A stretch of DNA of 64,000 nt from Cryptomeria japonica (lineage: Eukaryota > Streptophyta > Pinopsida > Cupressales > Cupressaceae): assembly GCF_030272615.1 (NCBI RefSeq), contig NC_081407.1, forward strand, positions 99,431,897 through 99,495,896. Direction: 5' to 3'. Every line of letters begins with the position of its first letter. The stretch's first letter is position 1. The translations under genes and the position numbers were made by a program. Positions 11,400 through 23,077 of this stretch are shown piece after piece. The notes beneath the pieces are model-generated. The model had not been told where the DNA came from, did no database searches, and worked only from the letters and a program-made list of their open reading frames with translations.

Positions 11400-11927
11400 T
11401 TAGAGGCTTTAGAGGAAGCCATGCAGCAACATCACATCTCCTCACCTCAGGCGTCTTCTCCTTCCACAAGGAAAGGTCATGCTCTCACTTCTCGAGCTTC
11501 GACCTATGGGTCCACATGGATACTAGATTCTAGTGCTTCTCACCATATGACTCACACTCATCAGTTGGTTACTTCTCTTGCCTCTTGTGGTACTTCACAG
11601 ATTGCAGTGGGTGACTCTATTCAGCTTTCAGTCTTGGGTTCAGGTTCTGTCTCATTGGATGGGGGTACTCTACAGGATGTTCTGGTTGTCCCTGACATCT
11701 TGACGAACCTCCTGTCCATTTATCAGATTTGCCACTCTGGCTTTGGTAAGATAGTTGAGTTCTCACCACATGATGTGGTTATTTGGGACCTCCATGACTC
11801 TAATTTAGTTGTTGCCACTGGGAGTGTTGATACTGCATCTTGTCTGTACAGATTTAATAGATTTGAGCCCTCTGAGGGTGCAGGTTCCTCTCTTATAGCA
11901 CATGCAGATTCCATGAGTAAGCTTTGA
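11400..11927 (+). pseudogene. Copia 1 protease
   Basis: The frame continues in register from gag through the TGA. The motif WILDSSASHHMTH (about 11518-11555) is the copia active site with Gly of DSGAS changed to Ser. Downstream, VLVVPDILTNLLSIYQIC is the typical end of the domain. The stop at 11925 replaces Trp of the LWHERLGH motif (TGG to TGA). Confidence 0.85.
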
Positions 11928-12930
11928 CATGAGCTCTTGGGCCATGTCAATTACAGATATCTTCAGCAGATGAGTACTCTGACATTTTTTCTTAGGCTCC
12001 CACTGATTTCTTACACTGATGGTGTTTGTCATGGTTGTTTGCTTGGCAAGCATCACAAAGATCCCTTTCCGAAGGGAAGAGCCTCTCGTGCTTTGGCACC
12101 CTTGGAGTTGATTCACAGTGATCTCATGTCATTTCCCACTCCTTTTTTTTTTGGGGTCAAGTATGTACTCACTTTTATTGATGACTTCTCCAAACGCACA
12201 TGGGTGTACTTTCTTAAGTACAAGTCTGATGTCTTTGATTCATTTTGAATCTTCAAGACATATGTAGAGAAGCAGTCTGGCTGTTCTATTCGGTGGATAC
12301 GTACAGATAATGGGGGGGAGTATGTGAATTAGGCTTTCAGAGATTTTTGCATTGAGCATGGTTTGCAACATTAGTTTATTGTTCCCTACACTCCTCAGCA
12401 GAATGGTGTCGCTGAATGCAAGAACATAACTTTATGGGAGATGGTGAATTGTATGATTTAGTCCAGGTCCATGGATTCATTTTTTTGGGTTGAGATAGTC
12501 AATTGTGCCAACTATATTCAGAATCAGATGCTTCACAAGGCTATTCAACATATGACTCCTAAGGAGGCTTGGTCTCATGACAAGCTTGATGTTTTCTTTT
12601 TCCGAGTGTTTGGTAGTGAGGCATAAGCTTTTATTCCTGATGCTCAGAGGAAAGCCATGGAGCGGAAGAGCCAACTCCTCATTTTTGTTGGCTACTATGA
12701 GGATGTTAAGGTGTACAGGTTGTTTGATCTTGATTCCAGAGAGGTCATGTTTCGACAGGATGTTCAGTTTGATGAGCGCCCTTCCCACAGTGGATAGCTC
12801 AAATCCAATGTCTACTCCTCTACCTACTCCTTCCACTGCGTCTCTTCAGGATCTTTTTGAGGATGATTCTGATGATGGTGTTGATGATCCACCATCCCCA
12901 CCTTCGCCTTCTCCACCTCAGATGCCCAAG
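11928..12930 (+). pseudogene. Copia 1 integrase
   Basis: The zinc module is readable (HELLGHVNYRYL, then CHGCLLGKHH). The catalytic Asp, Asp and Glu are kept in LIHSDLMS, IRTDNGGEY and QQNGVAECKN. In-frame stops occur at about 12246, 12331, 12373, 12460 and 12624, several at positions where Gln is expected. A frameshift near 12790 moves the following Pro/Ser-rich linker into another frame. Confidence 0.85.
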
Positions 12931-13914
12931 TGAGCTCGCCTTACTGTTGAGGTGGTAGGTTCTATGGCCGGTGATCCTTCAGATACTCGTTGCACACGTT
13001 CTCATGCTGTGGGTTCTAGTATTTTGAGTCATGCTATTTCAGATGATCCTCAGAAGTTTTCAGAGGCTACAGGTCACCCTGAGTGGGATTGTGCTATGGA
13101 GGAGAAGTATTCTTCTTTGATGAGGAATCATACTTGGGATCTATGTCCTCTTCCTAAGGGCAGAAAGATGGTTAGGTGCCGCTGTTTGTATCGCACTAAG
13201 TATGTTGTTGATGGTTACATTGATAAGTACAAAGCATGTCTTGTTGCGAAGGTTTTTTCACAGGTTGAGGGTATTGATTACTTCGAGACATTTGCCCCTA
13301 TCAGCAAGATGAACTCCATTCGCTTTGTACTATCTCTTGCAACTTCTCAGGGATGGCCTGTTTTTCAGATGGATGTGAAGAGTGCCTTCTTGCATGGGGA
13401 CCTATAAGAGGAACTCTACATGGAGCAGCCTCAGGGATTTGTGCAGGATAGTTCTTTGGTTTGCAGACTTCAGCGTTCATTGTATCGTCTTTAACAAGCC
13501 CCTCGGGCTTGGTATGAGAAGATGGATTCTTTCTTGCTCTCCACTGGTTTCACCCGCAATCATTCTGATCACACTATGTATATTCAACTTCTTGAGGCTG
13601 ACATCCTAATTCTTGTGCTATATGTTGATGATCTCCTCATCACAGGTATCTCATCCTCTATGATTCGGCATATTCAGCGAGCCTTGATGGACCAGTTTGA
13701 GATGACAGATCTCGGTCTTCTGCACTATTTCCTTGGTCTTCATGTGATTCAGTCTTCTGATGGGATCTACATTTACCAGCAGAAGTATGCTCTTGACATG
13801 CTTCAGCGCTTTGGCATGCTTGATTGCAAGCCTGCTCCCACTCCTTTTCAGTCAGGGGTTGTTTTGATTATTGCTTGTCCCACTCCTTCAGTAGATTCTA
13901 CACTTTATAGGTAG
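12931..13914 (+). pseudogene. Copia 1 reverse transcriptase
   Basis: Conserved blocks are WDCAMEEKYSSLMRNHTWDL, ETFAPISKMNSIRFVLSLA, FQMDVKSAFLHGDL, the catalytic VLYVDDLLITG (about 13615-13648) and MTDLGLLHYFLGLHV. Stops at 12931 (expected Arg), 13405, 13492 and 13912 (expected Gln in YRQLVG) break the frame. The catalytic Asp residues themselves remain. Confidence 0.9.
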
Positions 13915-14580
13915 TTGGTTGGCAATTTATTGTACCTGACTCACACTCGTCCTAATATTTCCTTTGCGGTTGGCCTTGTCTCTCGATTCTCCCATGATCC
14001 TCATGAGAGTCATTGGAAAGCTGCCAAACGTATTTTGTGGTACATTCAGGGCTCTAGTTCCCATGACATTCACTATACATCAGGGGACCCTCACATTGTT
14101 GGCTACACTGACTTAGATTGGGCTGGTGATTTCACTGATCGGAAGTCTACTTCTGGCTTTGTTTTCTGTCTTGGCTCTGGTCCTATCACATGGTCTTGCA
14201 AGAAGCAGACTGCTAATGCATTATCATCTACAGAGGCTGAGTACCGAGCTGTTGTGCTCACCAGTCAGGAGATCTTATGGCTTCGACAGTTGATGACTGA
14301 GTTTGGTTTTCCTCCTAATAGTCCCACTGTTATTTGGTGTGACAATCAGAGTGTTATTCATATTTCCTGCAACCCGGTAGAGCATCAACGGACGAAGCAC
14401 ATTGAGCTTCACATGCATTTCATTTTCCAGTTGATTCAGGATGGTGTTCTCATTCTGGAGTACATTCCCACTTCCGAGCAGGTTGCAGACATCTTCACGA
14501 AACCTTTTGCATCGCCGCACTATCTTCAGTTGCGCTCTATGCTTGGGGTGAAGGAAGTTGTCCTTGGGGGGTCTTTATGA
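13915..14580 (+). pseudogene. Copia 1 RNase H and C-terminus
   Basis: An uninterrupted stretch of 221 codons reads GNLLYLTHTRPNISFAV, then the RNase H core GYTDLDWAGDFTDRKSTSG, LSSTEAEYRAV and VIWCDNQSVI, keeping the acidic residues. It ends with the conserved tail TSEQVADIFTKPF. It is in the same frame as the upstream reverse transcriptase. Confidence 0.9.
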
Positions 14581-14783
14581 GGCCTTCCTTCCTTGTTCTT
14601 CTTTCAACACATGTTCTTTTATCTCTTTTTGGAGAGGAGTTTTTCCCCACTGGGTTTTCTCCTTTGTCTCCGTTTCATAGAGATTTCATTGTATTTGGGT
14701 ACCTGATCAGGCCTTGTTGTCGGGACCCATCTTTCATGCTTTCAGTAGTTGTTCTAGGTTTTAGCTTCTCCTTAAGTCTAGCT

Positions 14784-14793
14784 TAAGGGGGGG
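14784..14793 (+). other. Polypurine tract of copia 1
   Basis: taaggggggg lies immediately before the TGTTAG start of the 3' LTR. It would prime plus-strand DNA synthesis. The 14581-14783 stretch between stop codon and tract is non-coding. Confidence 0.85.
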
Positions 14794-15164
14794 TGTTAGA
14801 GTAATTGGGTCTTTACTTGATTAATTAAACAATATTTGTTTAATTCTTTAAGTTCCCTATTATCTTCTTACACTTAAGCTAACATTAGGTGCATAATAAT
14901 TAATTCATTTATTATTTATTATGTGCAAGCCTAGGGTTTTCCCTTTTAGGGTTTCTTGACCTATTGGAGGTTAATTTGTTTTTCATTGTATTATTATCAC
15001 AATATATTTTTTGGTGAATATTGAGCTCTCCTCTTTTGAGCATACTTTTCTTGTGTTTTTGTTCTTCAGATTATTTTGCTTCCTTGCTTCTCCTTGTAAC
15101 AGATTGTTTTTAGCTTGTAGAAGATCTTTAGGCTCCTGTGGTGTTGTGTTTCTCAACTCTCACA
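14794..15164 (+). repeat. 3' LTR of copia element 1
   Basis: Direct repeat of 8833-9202 with about 18 substitutions and a 1-nt length difference. It is followed by the target duplication gaatt. Confidence 0.93.
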
Positions 15165-16372
15165 GAATTTAACCCTAACCTTAAGGGACCATTCAAGGAA
15201 CAATTGCAATCCACGAGTAGATCTTTTTAATCCAAATTTATAACATGAGAACATAAACTTCGCTGCAAGAATACAAATAACCTTCTCTCCTTTAGATAAT
15301 ATCACAAACAACTGCCTACGAAAAATGAGATAATCCACAACATACATGCAGAAGAAAAACGGTTGATTCTATTAAAACTTCAAAATGGTACAATAGTTTG
15401 CCAAAGGCTATCCTATGTATCTGATATCTCTTTCTCTTGCAAATTTATCTAGCATTCATGGCGTTTCTATCGGTTGCCATTACCAGTTGCACAACGGTCA
15501 CAGAGGCATTTATTTGAATTCATGATGGAGTGACTTTATTAAGACTTGTATTGATTCTCGTGGAATGAAATAATTATTCATTTAGTAACACTTCATACTG
15601 GTCGTCAATGCTCGTCAGTCTTATGGCCGTACCCCTTTTCGATGGAATTATGCACTTCGGTATCTTAACCTTTCCTTCCCTCGAAATATCATGTTTCATC
15701 AATGTCACCTTAGTTTCGATGAAACTACCATCATCGTCAAGGAAATTCGTGAGTTCATCGAACTCTTTACTTTCATCGAAAGACTTTATCTCACGTGTTA
15801 TATTTGCTCTGGCGTCGATGAAATCTCCTCTTTCGGTGAAATACAAATAGTCTCCTTCGACTCTTTATGTTTGGCCGATAATAGGTCTTCGATGGTAATC
15901 TTTCGTGTTTCATCGATGTCTTACTCTTCGGTGGAAAATACTTTTTCGATCAACGTCTTTTGCAATTCTTCGATACGCTCTTTTCCTCGAAAAGATCCTA
16001 TCGATGAAATCTTTCTGTAGTTTGCTCGACATACCATCTGTCGATGAAACTAATATCTTAGATGAGCCACTTTTGGAACACACCGAAGCTCCAGTCTGTT
16101 CGATAAGTCATTTGTCGATGAAATACTGATGGGTTCCTTCAACACAGTGGGTGTATCATTTCAGTCAGATTAAATACCTCGGTAAAGGATTAATATGCAT
16201 ATTCGATGGCTATGGTTTGAGCGATAGTTTTTCTATTCTGATGTCGATGAAAATGTTAAGGCTTTTATCGAGACTCTTAAGGGCATGGTTGATTTTCATT
16301 ATTTTTTAAGAAAACTTATGTAGCTTCTATTGAAACTATGAAATTCTATTGATTTAAAATCAATGCTCAACA
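15165..16372 (-). repeat. 5' LTR of gypsy element, outer piece
   Basis: The sequence resumes exactly where 8832 broke off (gaatttaaccctaacc, as at 356-371) and ends in CAACA at 16372. Joined to 8241-8832 it gives an LTR of about 1.8 kb. Confidence 0.9.
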
Positions 16373-17015
16373 TGTGGATTGTATTATCGAATGATAGTGC
16401 ATAGGTAGGTGTTTCTATAGGTTTTGAGTGCCCTTGTAGAATGGTGGATAAGATTAGACTGAGTCAATTGTATGCATGTTTGCGTAGATGTATTTTGTGT
16501 ATTCAATGTGTTTTAATTTATGTCGGACGGGTGCCAAATATGGAGTAAAGAGAAGGGTGAGTTTCTAAAGAAGCTTAAGTCTCTTCTTAAACTCATCCGC
16601 CAGTTATTGGCTCAAAAAGAACTTTGGCCAAAGTTTATGTTGATCTCTTAGTATATGGTTTCTAATTGAATCTTATATATTTTCACTTTCTTCCATATCT
16701 TAGTGTCTTTACAATAGCATCATAGATGGTAGATACACTAAGTTGCACTAGATTCCATTCCCTGCCAATTTCGAGTTGCTAGGCGTCCTCATGCAAGTTC
16801 GGTGGTTCTTCATGTCATGAAGAACTTTGAGGAAGGGTAAATGTTTCACGGTTGGACGATAAAGTGCTTCGGCAATGTTCTCGCCCATGGTGTGCTCGTA
16901 GAAGATAGATGTTGGGAACTTCTATCAGAGTTATCATCAACCTTGTAAATTATGAGTATTGTTACATTTGACCATATGGTCTTTGGTAAACACATTTGAT
17001 GTCTTATGTTAACAT

Positions 17016-17251
17016 ATATTTGAGCTTATGTAATTAGTTGATAGACTATTTTTAAGTGAGTCTCACACATCTTGTAAAAGTCTCACACATCCGTAAATAT
17101 CTCACGTCAAATCTGTTAATTAGCGGTTTCCATATAATTGAGCTTATGTAATTAGCCGATAGACTATTTTAAAGTGAGTCTCACACATCTTGTAAAAGTC
17201 TCACACATCCCGTAAATATCTCACATCAAATTTGTTAATTAGCGGTTTCGG
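17016..17251. repeat. Tandem duplication, 118-bp unit, two copies
   Basis: The segment tgagcttatgtaattag through ttaattagcggtttc occurs at about 17020 and again at about 17138, offset 118 bp, with a few substitutions. Each unit itself contains the word tctcacacatc twice. Confidence 0.85.
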
Positions 17252-18828
17252 TTTGAGTTTTACTTTACGACCCCTCTACGTATGCATTAGCATGTGCCAT
17301 CCTTATTGGCTGCAGCGGGGTGATGCCTCGCTTACTACCCACAATTTTACATATTCTAGTATAGGGTTTCTGTTTCGCGTGGAAGCAAAGCAAAATTTGT
17401 GGAAGGAACTAACATAAAGAGTAAATTTCGATAAGTTAAATCTGGTTCCTTATTATTTTTGATATATAATTCAACATAGAAAAATAAAATATTTAGTTTA
17501 ATTTAAAATGTAAAGAGAGATATAAAATATTATTATACAAAATATTAGTTAAAATGTAAAAATAAAAAATCAAAAATTTAAAATTTAATGTCAATTATAA
17601 ACATTTGATAATAATTTTTTTTAATATCTTTTATAATTAATGTTTATTTTTTACATAAATAAAATATTGATCTACAAAATACAAATTTTGATGTAAAATA
17701 TAAAATGTGAAATTTAATATAAAATAGAGTTTAACGTTAAATCTAAAATCTAAAACATAGATTTCAATAAAAAAATTAAATTTATTTTAAAAAAATAAAA
17801 AATATGAAATTCAATATAAATAAAACATAATATAATTCACAGTTTAAATTTTTTATTATAATATAAAATATATAGAAAATAAAATTTAATTGTAAATATA
17901 AAATTAAATATAAAATATGTAGTTAATTGTGGAATATATAATATATTTTTTACTATAAAATGTAAACTTTAATATAAAAGAAAATTATAAAGTAATAATA
18001 AATTTTACATATAAAATTGTGTAAAATAAAAAGAATCAAAATAGATATTACCAAAAAAAAGTCACTTTTTATAAAATTAAATACAATATGAATTAATATT
18101 GCATAGTAATAAATATAGATTTAGTTTAAATTAACTATTTTAATTTCATTAATCATCAATAATATATAGTCATTGATTACAAAATTTTGATAATATAAGT
18201 ATCAAATATGAACTAGTTTATATAATGTAATTATATAAATCTATTTTAAAAATACATAAAACTATTATATTATAAAATTCAATATAAGCACAAATAAAAT
18301 ATAATATAATCAAAATTTGCATATATTAATAATTTTTAAAAAATGTTTGTAATATATTAATTATATTTTTTATTACATATTTTATTAATATTTTAATTAT
18401 TATAAATTAAAAAATTTATCTTACCTTTTTAATTTAGATAGTTATTGACTTATGAAAGTTTATTTTTATTAAATATAATTCTTTTGAATCTTGCATCTAT
18501 TAAAACTATGAAAGTATATGGGCTATTAAATTTCTTAAATTTTATTATAACAACATTAAAATCTAAATATTAAACATATTCTTTTATATGACTCTCATGA
18601 ACCTAATTATATTTTACTAATTTGCTTAAATTTTATTAGAATGGATATGATTAAAACTTCAAAATTTAAAAACAACATAAAATGATTTAAAAAAACATAT
18701 TTAATATAAAACTAAAAATAGATCTTCTATATTATTAGTACTTGAGGCAAATACTATTGTAATGAGTTTTTCTTTTTTATAGTTAACTAGTTATTGAAAA
18801 ATTTAATTTGAACCAATTATAAACAAGG

Positions 18829-18848
18829 TTTTTTTTTTTTTTTTTTTT
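18829..18848. repeat. Poly-T run of about 20
   Basis: An uninterrupted T tract within the AT-rich spacer. No adjacent target duplication was recognised. Confidence 0.8.
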
Positions 18849-19119
18849 AAATATTTTTATTTTCTGAAGTTACTTGTGCAATTTTTAAGTTTACATATTA
18901 TAAAAATTATTTTTTGTATCCTGATTGGCCAATACAACTTTTGTTGTTATAAGCGGATTTTTCGGAAATCTAAAACAAATAATGTTCGTATAAGATTTAA
19001 GTGTATGAGTATATTAATTTTATCATTGAATATATTTTATTTAAGCTTTCCAAGTTATTAAATATTAAGCCTTCCTTGATATGGTATTTAATATTCAGAA
19101 TTAAGTTCTAATCTTAAAA

Positions 19120-19145
19120 TATAATAATAATAATAATAATAATAT
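19120..19145. repeat. (ATA)n microsatellite
   Basis: About eight consecutive ATA/TAA triplets. A short (TA)n run follows at about 19241-19258. Confidence 0.85.
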
Positions 19146-20397
19146 TATATCATTAAAATAAGAATATTAATATTTAACATAATTTGATTTAATTAATATA
19201 AGATCAATTATAAACTTAATATATGAAATTAAATTTTAATATAATATATATATATATAAATTATCAAATTGTAAGTGTGTATTTTAAATAGAAAAAAATA
19301 TTAATATCTATTATATATTATTAATAGTATATTTACTAATTAAAATATTTAGGTTAAATCTATAGTATTAAAAAATAATTTAATTCTTATTATAAACTTC
19401 ATTAAAATATATTTGTAATCTTAAAATTTAACTGGGCATCTTGATTTTATGTGCAACATTAAACCTCAACTATGAACAATGCTACATTTATACTATGTAG
19501 TTCCCCACTTACTTACTTGAATACTCTCACGATAACCTAAACTAATCTAATCTCATTTTAATATGCATTAATATTAGAAAAACTACTACAATGTTAGTTT
19601 TACTAGTTTGATATTATTAGCATATAAATAATTATGTGTTTTTATTATAAATTTTACAGTTCCAATTTTGCTAGTTTTACTATAAATTAAATGATTTTTT
19701 AATATATATTTTATTGTAAATTTTTTTTATATTATTTTTAATTTCTATTATAAACGTTGTACGTTTTCTATGATAAATTTGTAACTAATTACTTACTATA
19801 AGATAAATTAGGCAAGTACTTGCCACTATGTGGCACTTGTTCAAATGGTGCAACCAACAAAGACCCTTTAAACGAAAAACAAATCAAGTTAACTAATTAA
19901 ATTCATTCAACATAATTGTGACCCAACTCATATGATCTAGAGATTAAAAAAACAAAAAGTAATTTTTAGTTATCTTTTATGTGAGGTAGAGTGCTTTCAT
20001 TCTACCTGAACTCTCAAATAAATAAACCACTTAATCATCTTTTTTATTGTAATAAGATTTTGTACAATTTATATTTTCAAATTAATTTACATTTATTCGT
20101 ATTTAGATTTGTATATTAAAATCATTTTGTTTACATTAGAAAAAAATATTGTTAAAAAATGCAATCTCTACATTCTATAATTTTGTACCTCCAACATTTT
20201 TCAAAATATATTTCATTGTTGGCTTTTGGCTTAACATTGCACCTCTTTTAGATGCAAGCGCTAGTTGACATTATATCAAAAATTATTATCATATTTCCAT
20301 CTTGGTATTATGAGGAAAAACTATTTAATGTGTGCTTAGGTACGTGTGAGATTAAGTGCAATTATGTAGTTTAGTATTTTAAATAATAAGGAGGTCC

Positions 20398-21121
20398 TTA
20401 CAAATTAGTAGCATTTACAGGGTTAGGTTTAGGGTTATCTCCTTTCCCATTTCTCTTAATTAGAGGACATTTTCTCCTAACATGCCCTTCTTTTCTACAC
20501 AAGAAGCGAGCATTGATTCCCCCAAAAAACTCAATAGGGCAACAAATTACTTCATTAGGCAACTCAATTATGATTTCCTTTGGTAAATCCTTTCTGGGGT
20601 TCAATGATACCAACATTCTAGCATGCATGCGAGGAAGAAGTGAAGTAGTTTCATCTACACAAATTACATTCCCCAAATATTCCATAGTTTTGGGGATAAC
20701 ATTCCATATATATGGTGGAATGTTCTTAATCGAAATCCATCTAGCATGATAAAGCCATAATTTCTTTTGCGCTTGCTTTCGAATCCCAGCTCCCTAAAAT
20801 AGGCGGTTCAAATGGACGAAAATTGCTGCTTAACGACTTCTTTCTAGCTATTAGGGCTTTTGAAAAAAATAATGAAAAGCCCTTTTTGTATCATTCTGCA
20901 AAATGAAAAGCTAAAGCCTAATTTATTACCCCATGTATTTTGGAGCCAATTGTTCATATAATTCTCAGAAGGTAACTTTATGTTTAGAGTTGCGAGAAAA
21001 ATAGCATTATTCGTCAATCTAGACTTCTCAGAATTGATAACATTGAACATTCGATCATTAGGCATGACAACTAGGGCAAAGTTAGGGATAGTCTTACTCT
21101 TCTCCCTCCGTCATCTGTAGT
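20398..21121 (-). pseudogene. LINE ORF1-like fragment (DUF4283/zinc-knuckle type), 3' part
   Basis: On the minus strand, 21065-20844 reads MPNDRMFNVINSEKSRLTNN and later WLQNTWGNKLGFSFSFCRM. This recalls the DUF4283 domain of plant L1-type ORF1 proteins. After a frameshift near 20830, 20685-20398 ends in LCRKEGHVRRKCP, a zinc knuckle missing its first Cys. Such proteins bind RNA in LINE ribonucleoprotein particles. The upstream part continues at 28910-29080, on the far side of the LTR element that inserted here. No ORF2 was recognised nearby. Confidence 0.5.
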
Positions 21122-22337
21122 TGTAAAGCGGAAAAATCGCGATCGAACCCTAGTTGTTCTCCCCTCTTCCGACTCCGAGGAGAGAGAAGGGAGGTTCGCT
21201 AGGATTCGATGGTTTTTCACTTAGGGGAGAGACTTTACATTCAAAAGAGGGGTTGAAACTCATAAGATCCAATCCCACGCAATGCAAGATTGGATGCTAA
21301 ATGAATTTCAAGGGTTAGGAAAGCAAGGCTACCCTCTTTTGTAAAGAATGTTGTTAAGGAATTTAAGCTAAGCATGCATAGAAAGTCATAAAGATTCGCT
21401 TATAAACTGAGTTCGGGTTATAGGATGAAGCTGCGGACCTGGAATTAGCAGTAAAATGTCGATACGGTGCTGTCCTGCAAATTTGAGCAAAAGTTGTCGG
21501 GACGATGGCGCCCGGCGCCACGGTCCTCCGAAAAATCCGCGAAACGAAGGGGGATCTGTTCGTCTCTGCACAAGGATTCCAGATCTTCAATTTCAGCCGC
21601 GTACCTGCAACCTACACACAGAAAAGCGAAGACGATTGGGGGGGTAGGGATTGGGGGTTTTGCCTTTAGGTCAAACCCCGGTTTTGGAATTAACCAAGAA
21701 ATGAGCAAGAGCTGTAAATGTAAATGACTGTAAAACAAGTACTAATACCTTGTTCTAAGGATGTTTGTATCCTTATGTGCGAAGGTTTAGATGTTGTATG
21801 TTGTATGTTGTATGTTGTAGCATGTAGTATGTGATCTCCTCTTCAATGGTTGAATCCTTGTCTTGAATGCAACACTTAGCCTTGAATGGAGACTTGAGAT
21901 GATCAATTGCTTGAAGGAATGCTTGAATGCTTGAATGCTTGAGTATAATTTCCACGCCTTGTACATATATCCTCCTCATATCTCCCAAATGAGAGAGAAA
22001 AATGTAGTTTATATACTTGTCATTTAGGGCTGATAGACTGATTTTCCCGACCTTAGGCCGACCAGGGAAAGTTAATTTCCAAATTGCAAACAAAAAGACC
22101 CGAGCCCCTTAGGAGACCGGGCCCAAAATAGGACCCAGGGACCAGGGCGCTGGGCGCTCTGGTCCCAAATCCCGGGACAGCAGGGTGCAAGGAGGTTCAG
22201 GCCAGGGTGCTTGAAAAATGCAGTTTTCAGTGTCGTGAGCAAGTTTCAGGGTCTCCATTCAGGTTGCGTGTTGCGTCGCCATCGTGAAGACCGAAATGCA
22301 GTCGAAATTGCAAGTGTCGCAATTTTAGGACGCTACA
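21122..22337 (-). repeat. 3' LTR of the Gag-protease element
   Basis: Direct repeat of 27696-28904. It carries one extra copy of the 8-bp word gaatgctt near 21920. It contains a GC-rich block (about 21490-21530) and a hairpin-forming stretch ggaccagggcgc / gcgctctggtcc (about 22138-22166). Confidence 0.95.
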
Positions 22338-22350
22338 TTTAGCCCCCACT
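22338..22350 (-). other. Polypurine tract of the Gag-protease element
   Basis: On the minus strand AGTGGGGGCTAAA abuts the TGTAGCG start of the 3' LTR. Confidence 0.75.
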
Positions 22351-23077
22351 TTAGCGGGAGTATGTATGCTCATACTTCCGGTAAAGTACAAGGAAACAAC
22401 ATTGAAAGACTTTCACCACGTCAAGGAGGCAAGATACACCAAGCCCCCAGTGGACTAAGGATCTTACGACTTCGATTGACAAAGTAAAAGGGAAGATCAC
22501 AAGGGAGAACCATGACTGTCAGTAGTAAGGCTCCCTCACTATGAGTCATGCAAGAAAGATATCAAAAATTTTCAAGGCAAGGCTAAATTTGCCAAGAAAT
22601 TTTCAAGTATCTTGAAAAGATATGAACAGGATGTATGCCCCCCTACGTTAAAGCGATCGCACACGCCTCACCGGGGGTGATTGTTTTAACGTAGTGATAC
22701 ATATAAGAAAATGAGAAAGGAGCACGTTATCGCAAGGATTTAGCCCCCAAGTGTGAGATAAACCCAAGGATAATAGACACAAAACATAAAGCACAAGGTG
22801 ACTTCGCTTTCCTCGGGGTCAGTATGTTGTATGATAATTCATGTATATATATCATATGTATGTATGCATAATTGTTCTTCATTCCCCAATCAAGGAAGGT
22901 CACCTAGAAGAAGGGAACACATGTGTCTTTTGAGTCAACATGAGAGAGATCGAGAGATCTCAATGCTTTGCATCGTCCTCAAGTAGACAACACCAAGGAC
23001 AACAAATAGAAGAATGAGAATAACATATAGAAGAAGTAACAAAAGAGAGGGGGAGAGAGTCTACTATGCTAATGTAA
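22351..23077 (-). other. 3' untranslated tail of the Gag-protease element
   Basis: About 730 bp between stop codon and polypurine tract. Open frames here are short and lack recognised motifs. This is where a polymerase gene would be expected in an autonomous relative, and none is seen. Confidence 0.7.

Larger units (their letters stand above)
8833..15164 (+). mobile_element. Ty1/copia LTR retrotransposon nested in the gypsy LTR
   Basis: LTRs of 370 and 371 bp (8833-9202, 14794-15164) begin TG and end CA. The 5-bp target duplication gaatt is exact (8828-8832, 15165-15169). A tRNA-Met-type primer site follows the 5' LTR and a polypurine tract precedes the 3' LTR. The interior encodes gag, protease, integrase, reverse transcriptase and RNase H in copia order. 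By eye the LTRs differ at about 18 positions (near 5%), so it is not recent. One frameshift (about 12790) and about a dozen stops make it inactive. Confidence 0.95.
1..16372 (-). mobile_element. Ty3/gypsy (Tat-like) LTR retrotransposon, decayed and nested
   Basis: Two long direct repeats (1-1574, and 8241-16372 minus its insert) flank an interior of about 6.7 kb read on the minus strand in the order gag, protease, RNase H, reverse transcriptase, degenerate RNase H, integrase. The LTRs begin TGTTG and end CAACA, and a tRNA-Arg-type primer site lies next to the 5' (right-hand) LTR. The window edge removes roughly 220 bp of the left LTR, so no target duplication can be read. By eye the LTRs differ by several percent. 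The polyprotein frame has at least three shifts and several stops, so the copy is dead. The domain set and primer site suggest the Tat/Ogre side of Ty3/gypsy; the lineage is inference without a tree. Confidence 0.9.
16373..20397. other. Gene-free, AT-rich spacer
   Basis: I see no coding region. The first kilobase has ordinary composition. From about 17440 to 19800 the sequence is strongly AT-rich with endless variants of taaaatataaaat. No retroelement ends or transposase motifs were recognised. Such DNA could be a matrix-attachment region or decayed repeat; the sequence alone does not decide. Confidence 0.5.

Noticed and set aside
17016-17251. CRISPR-like or satellite array
   Set aside because: Only two tandem copies of 118 bp and no regular spacers. 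This is a plant nuclear region.
21445-21738. Overlapping frames on both strands in the Gag-protease LTR (repeated at about 27937-28272)
   Set aside because: They are open on both strands because of composition and sit in LTR control sequence.
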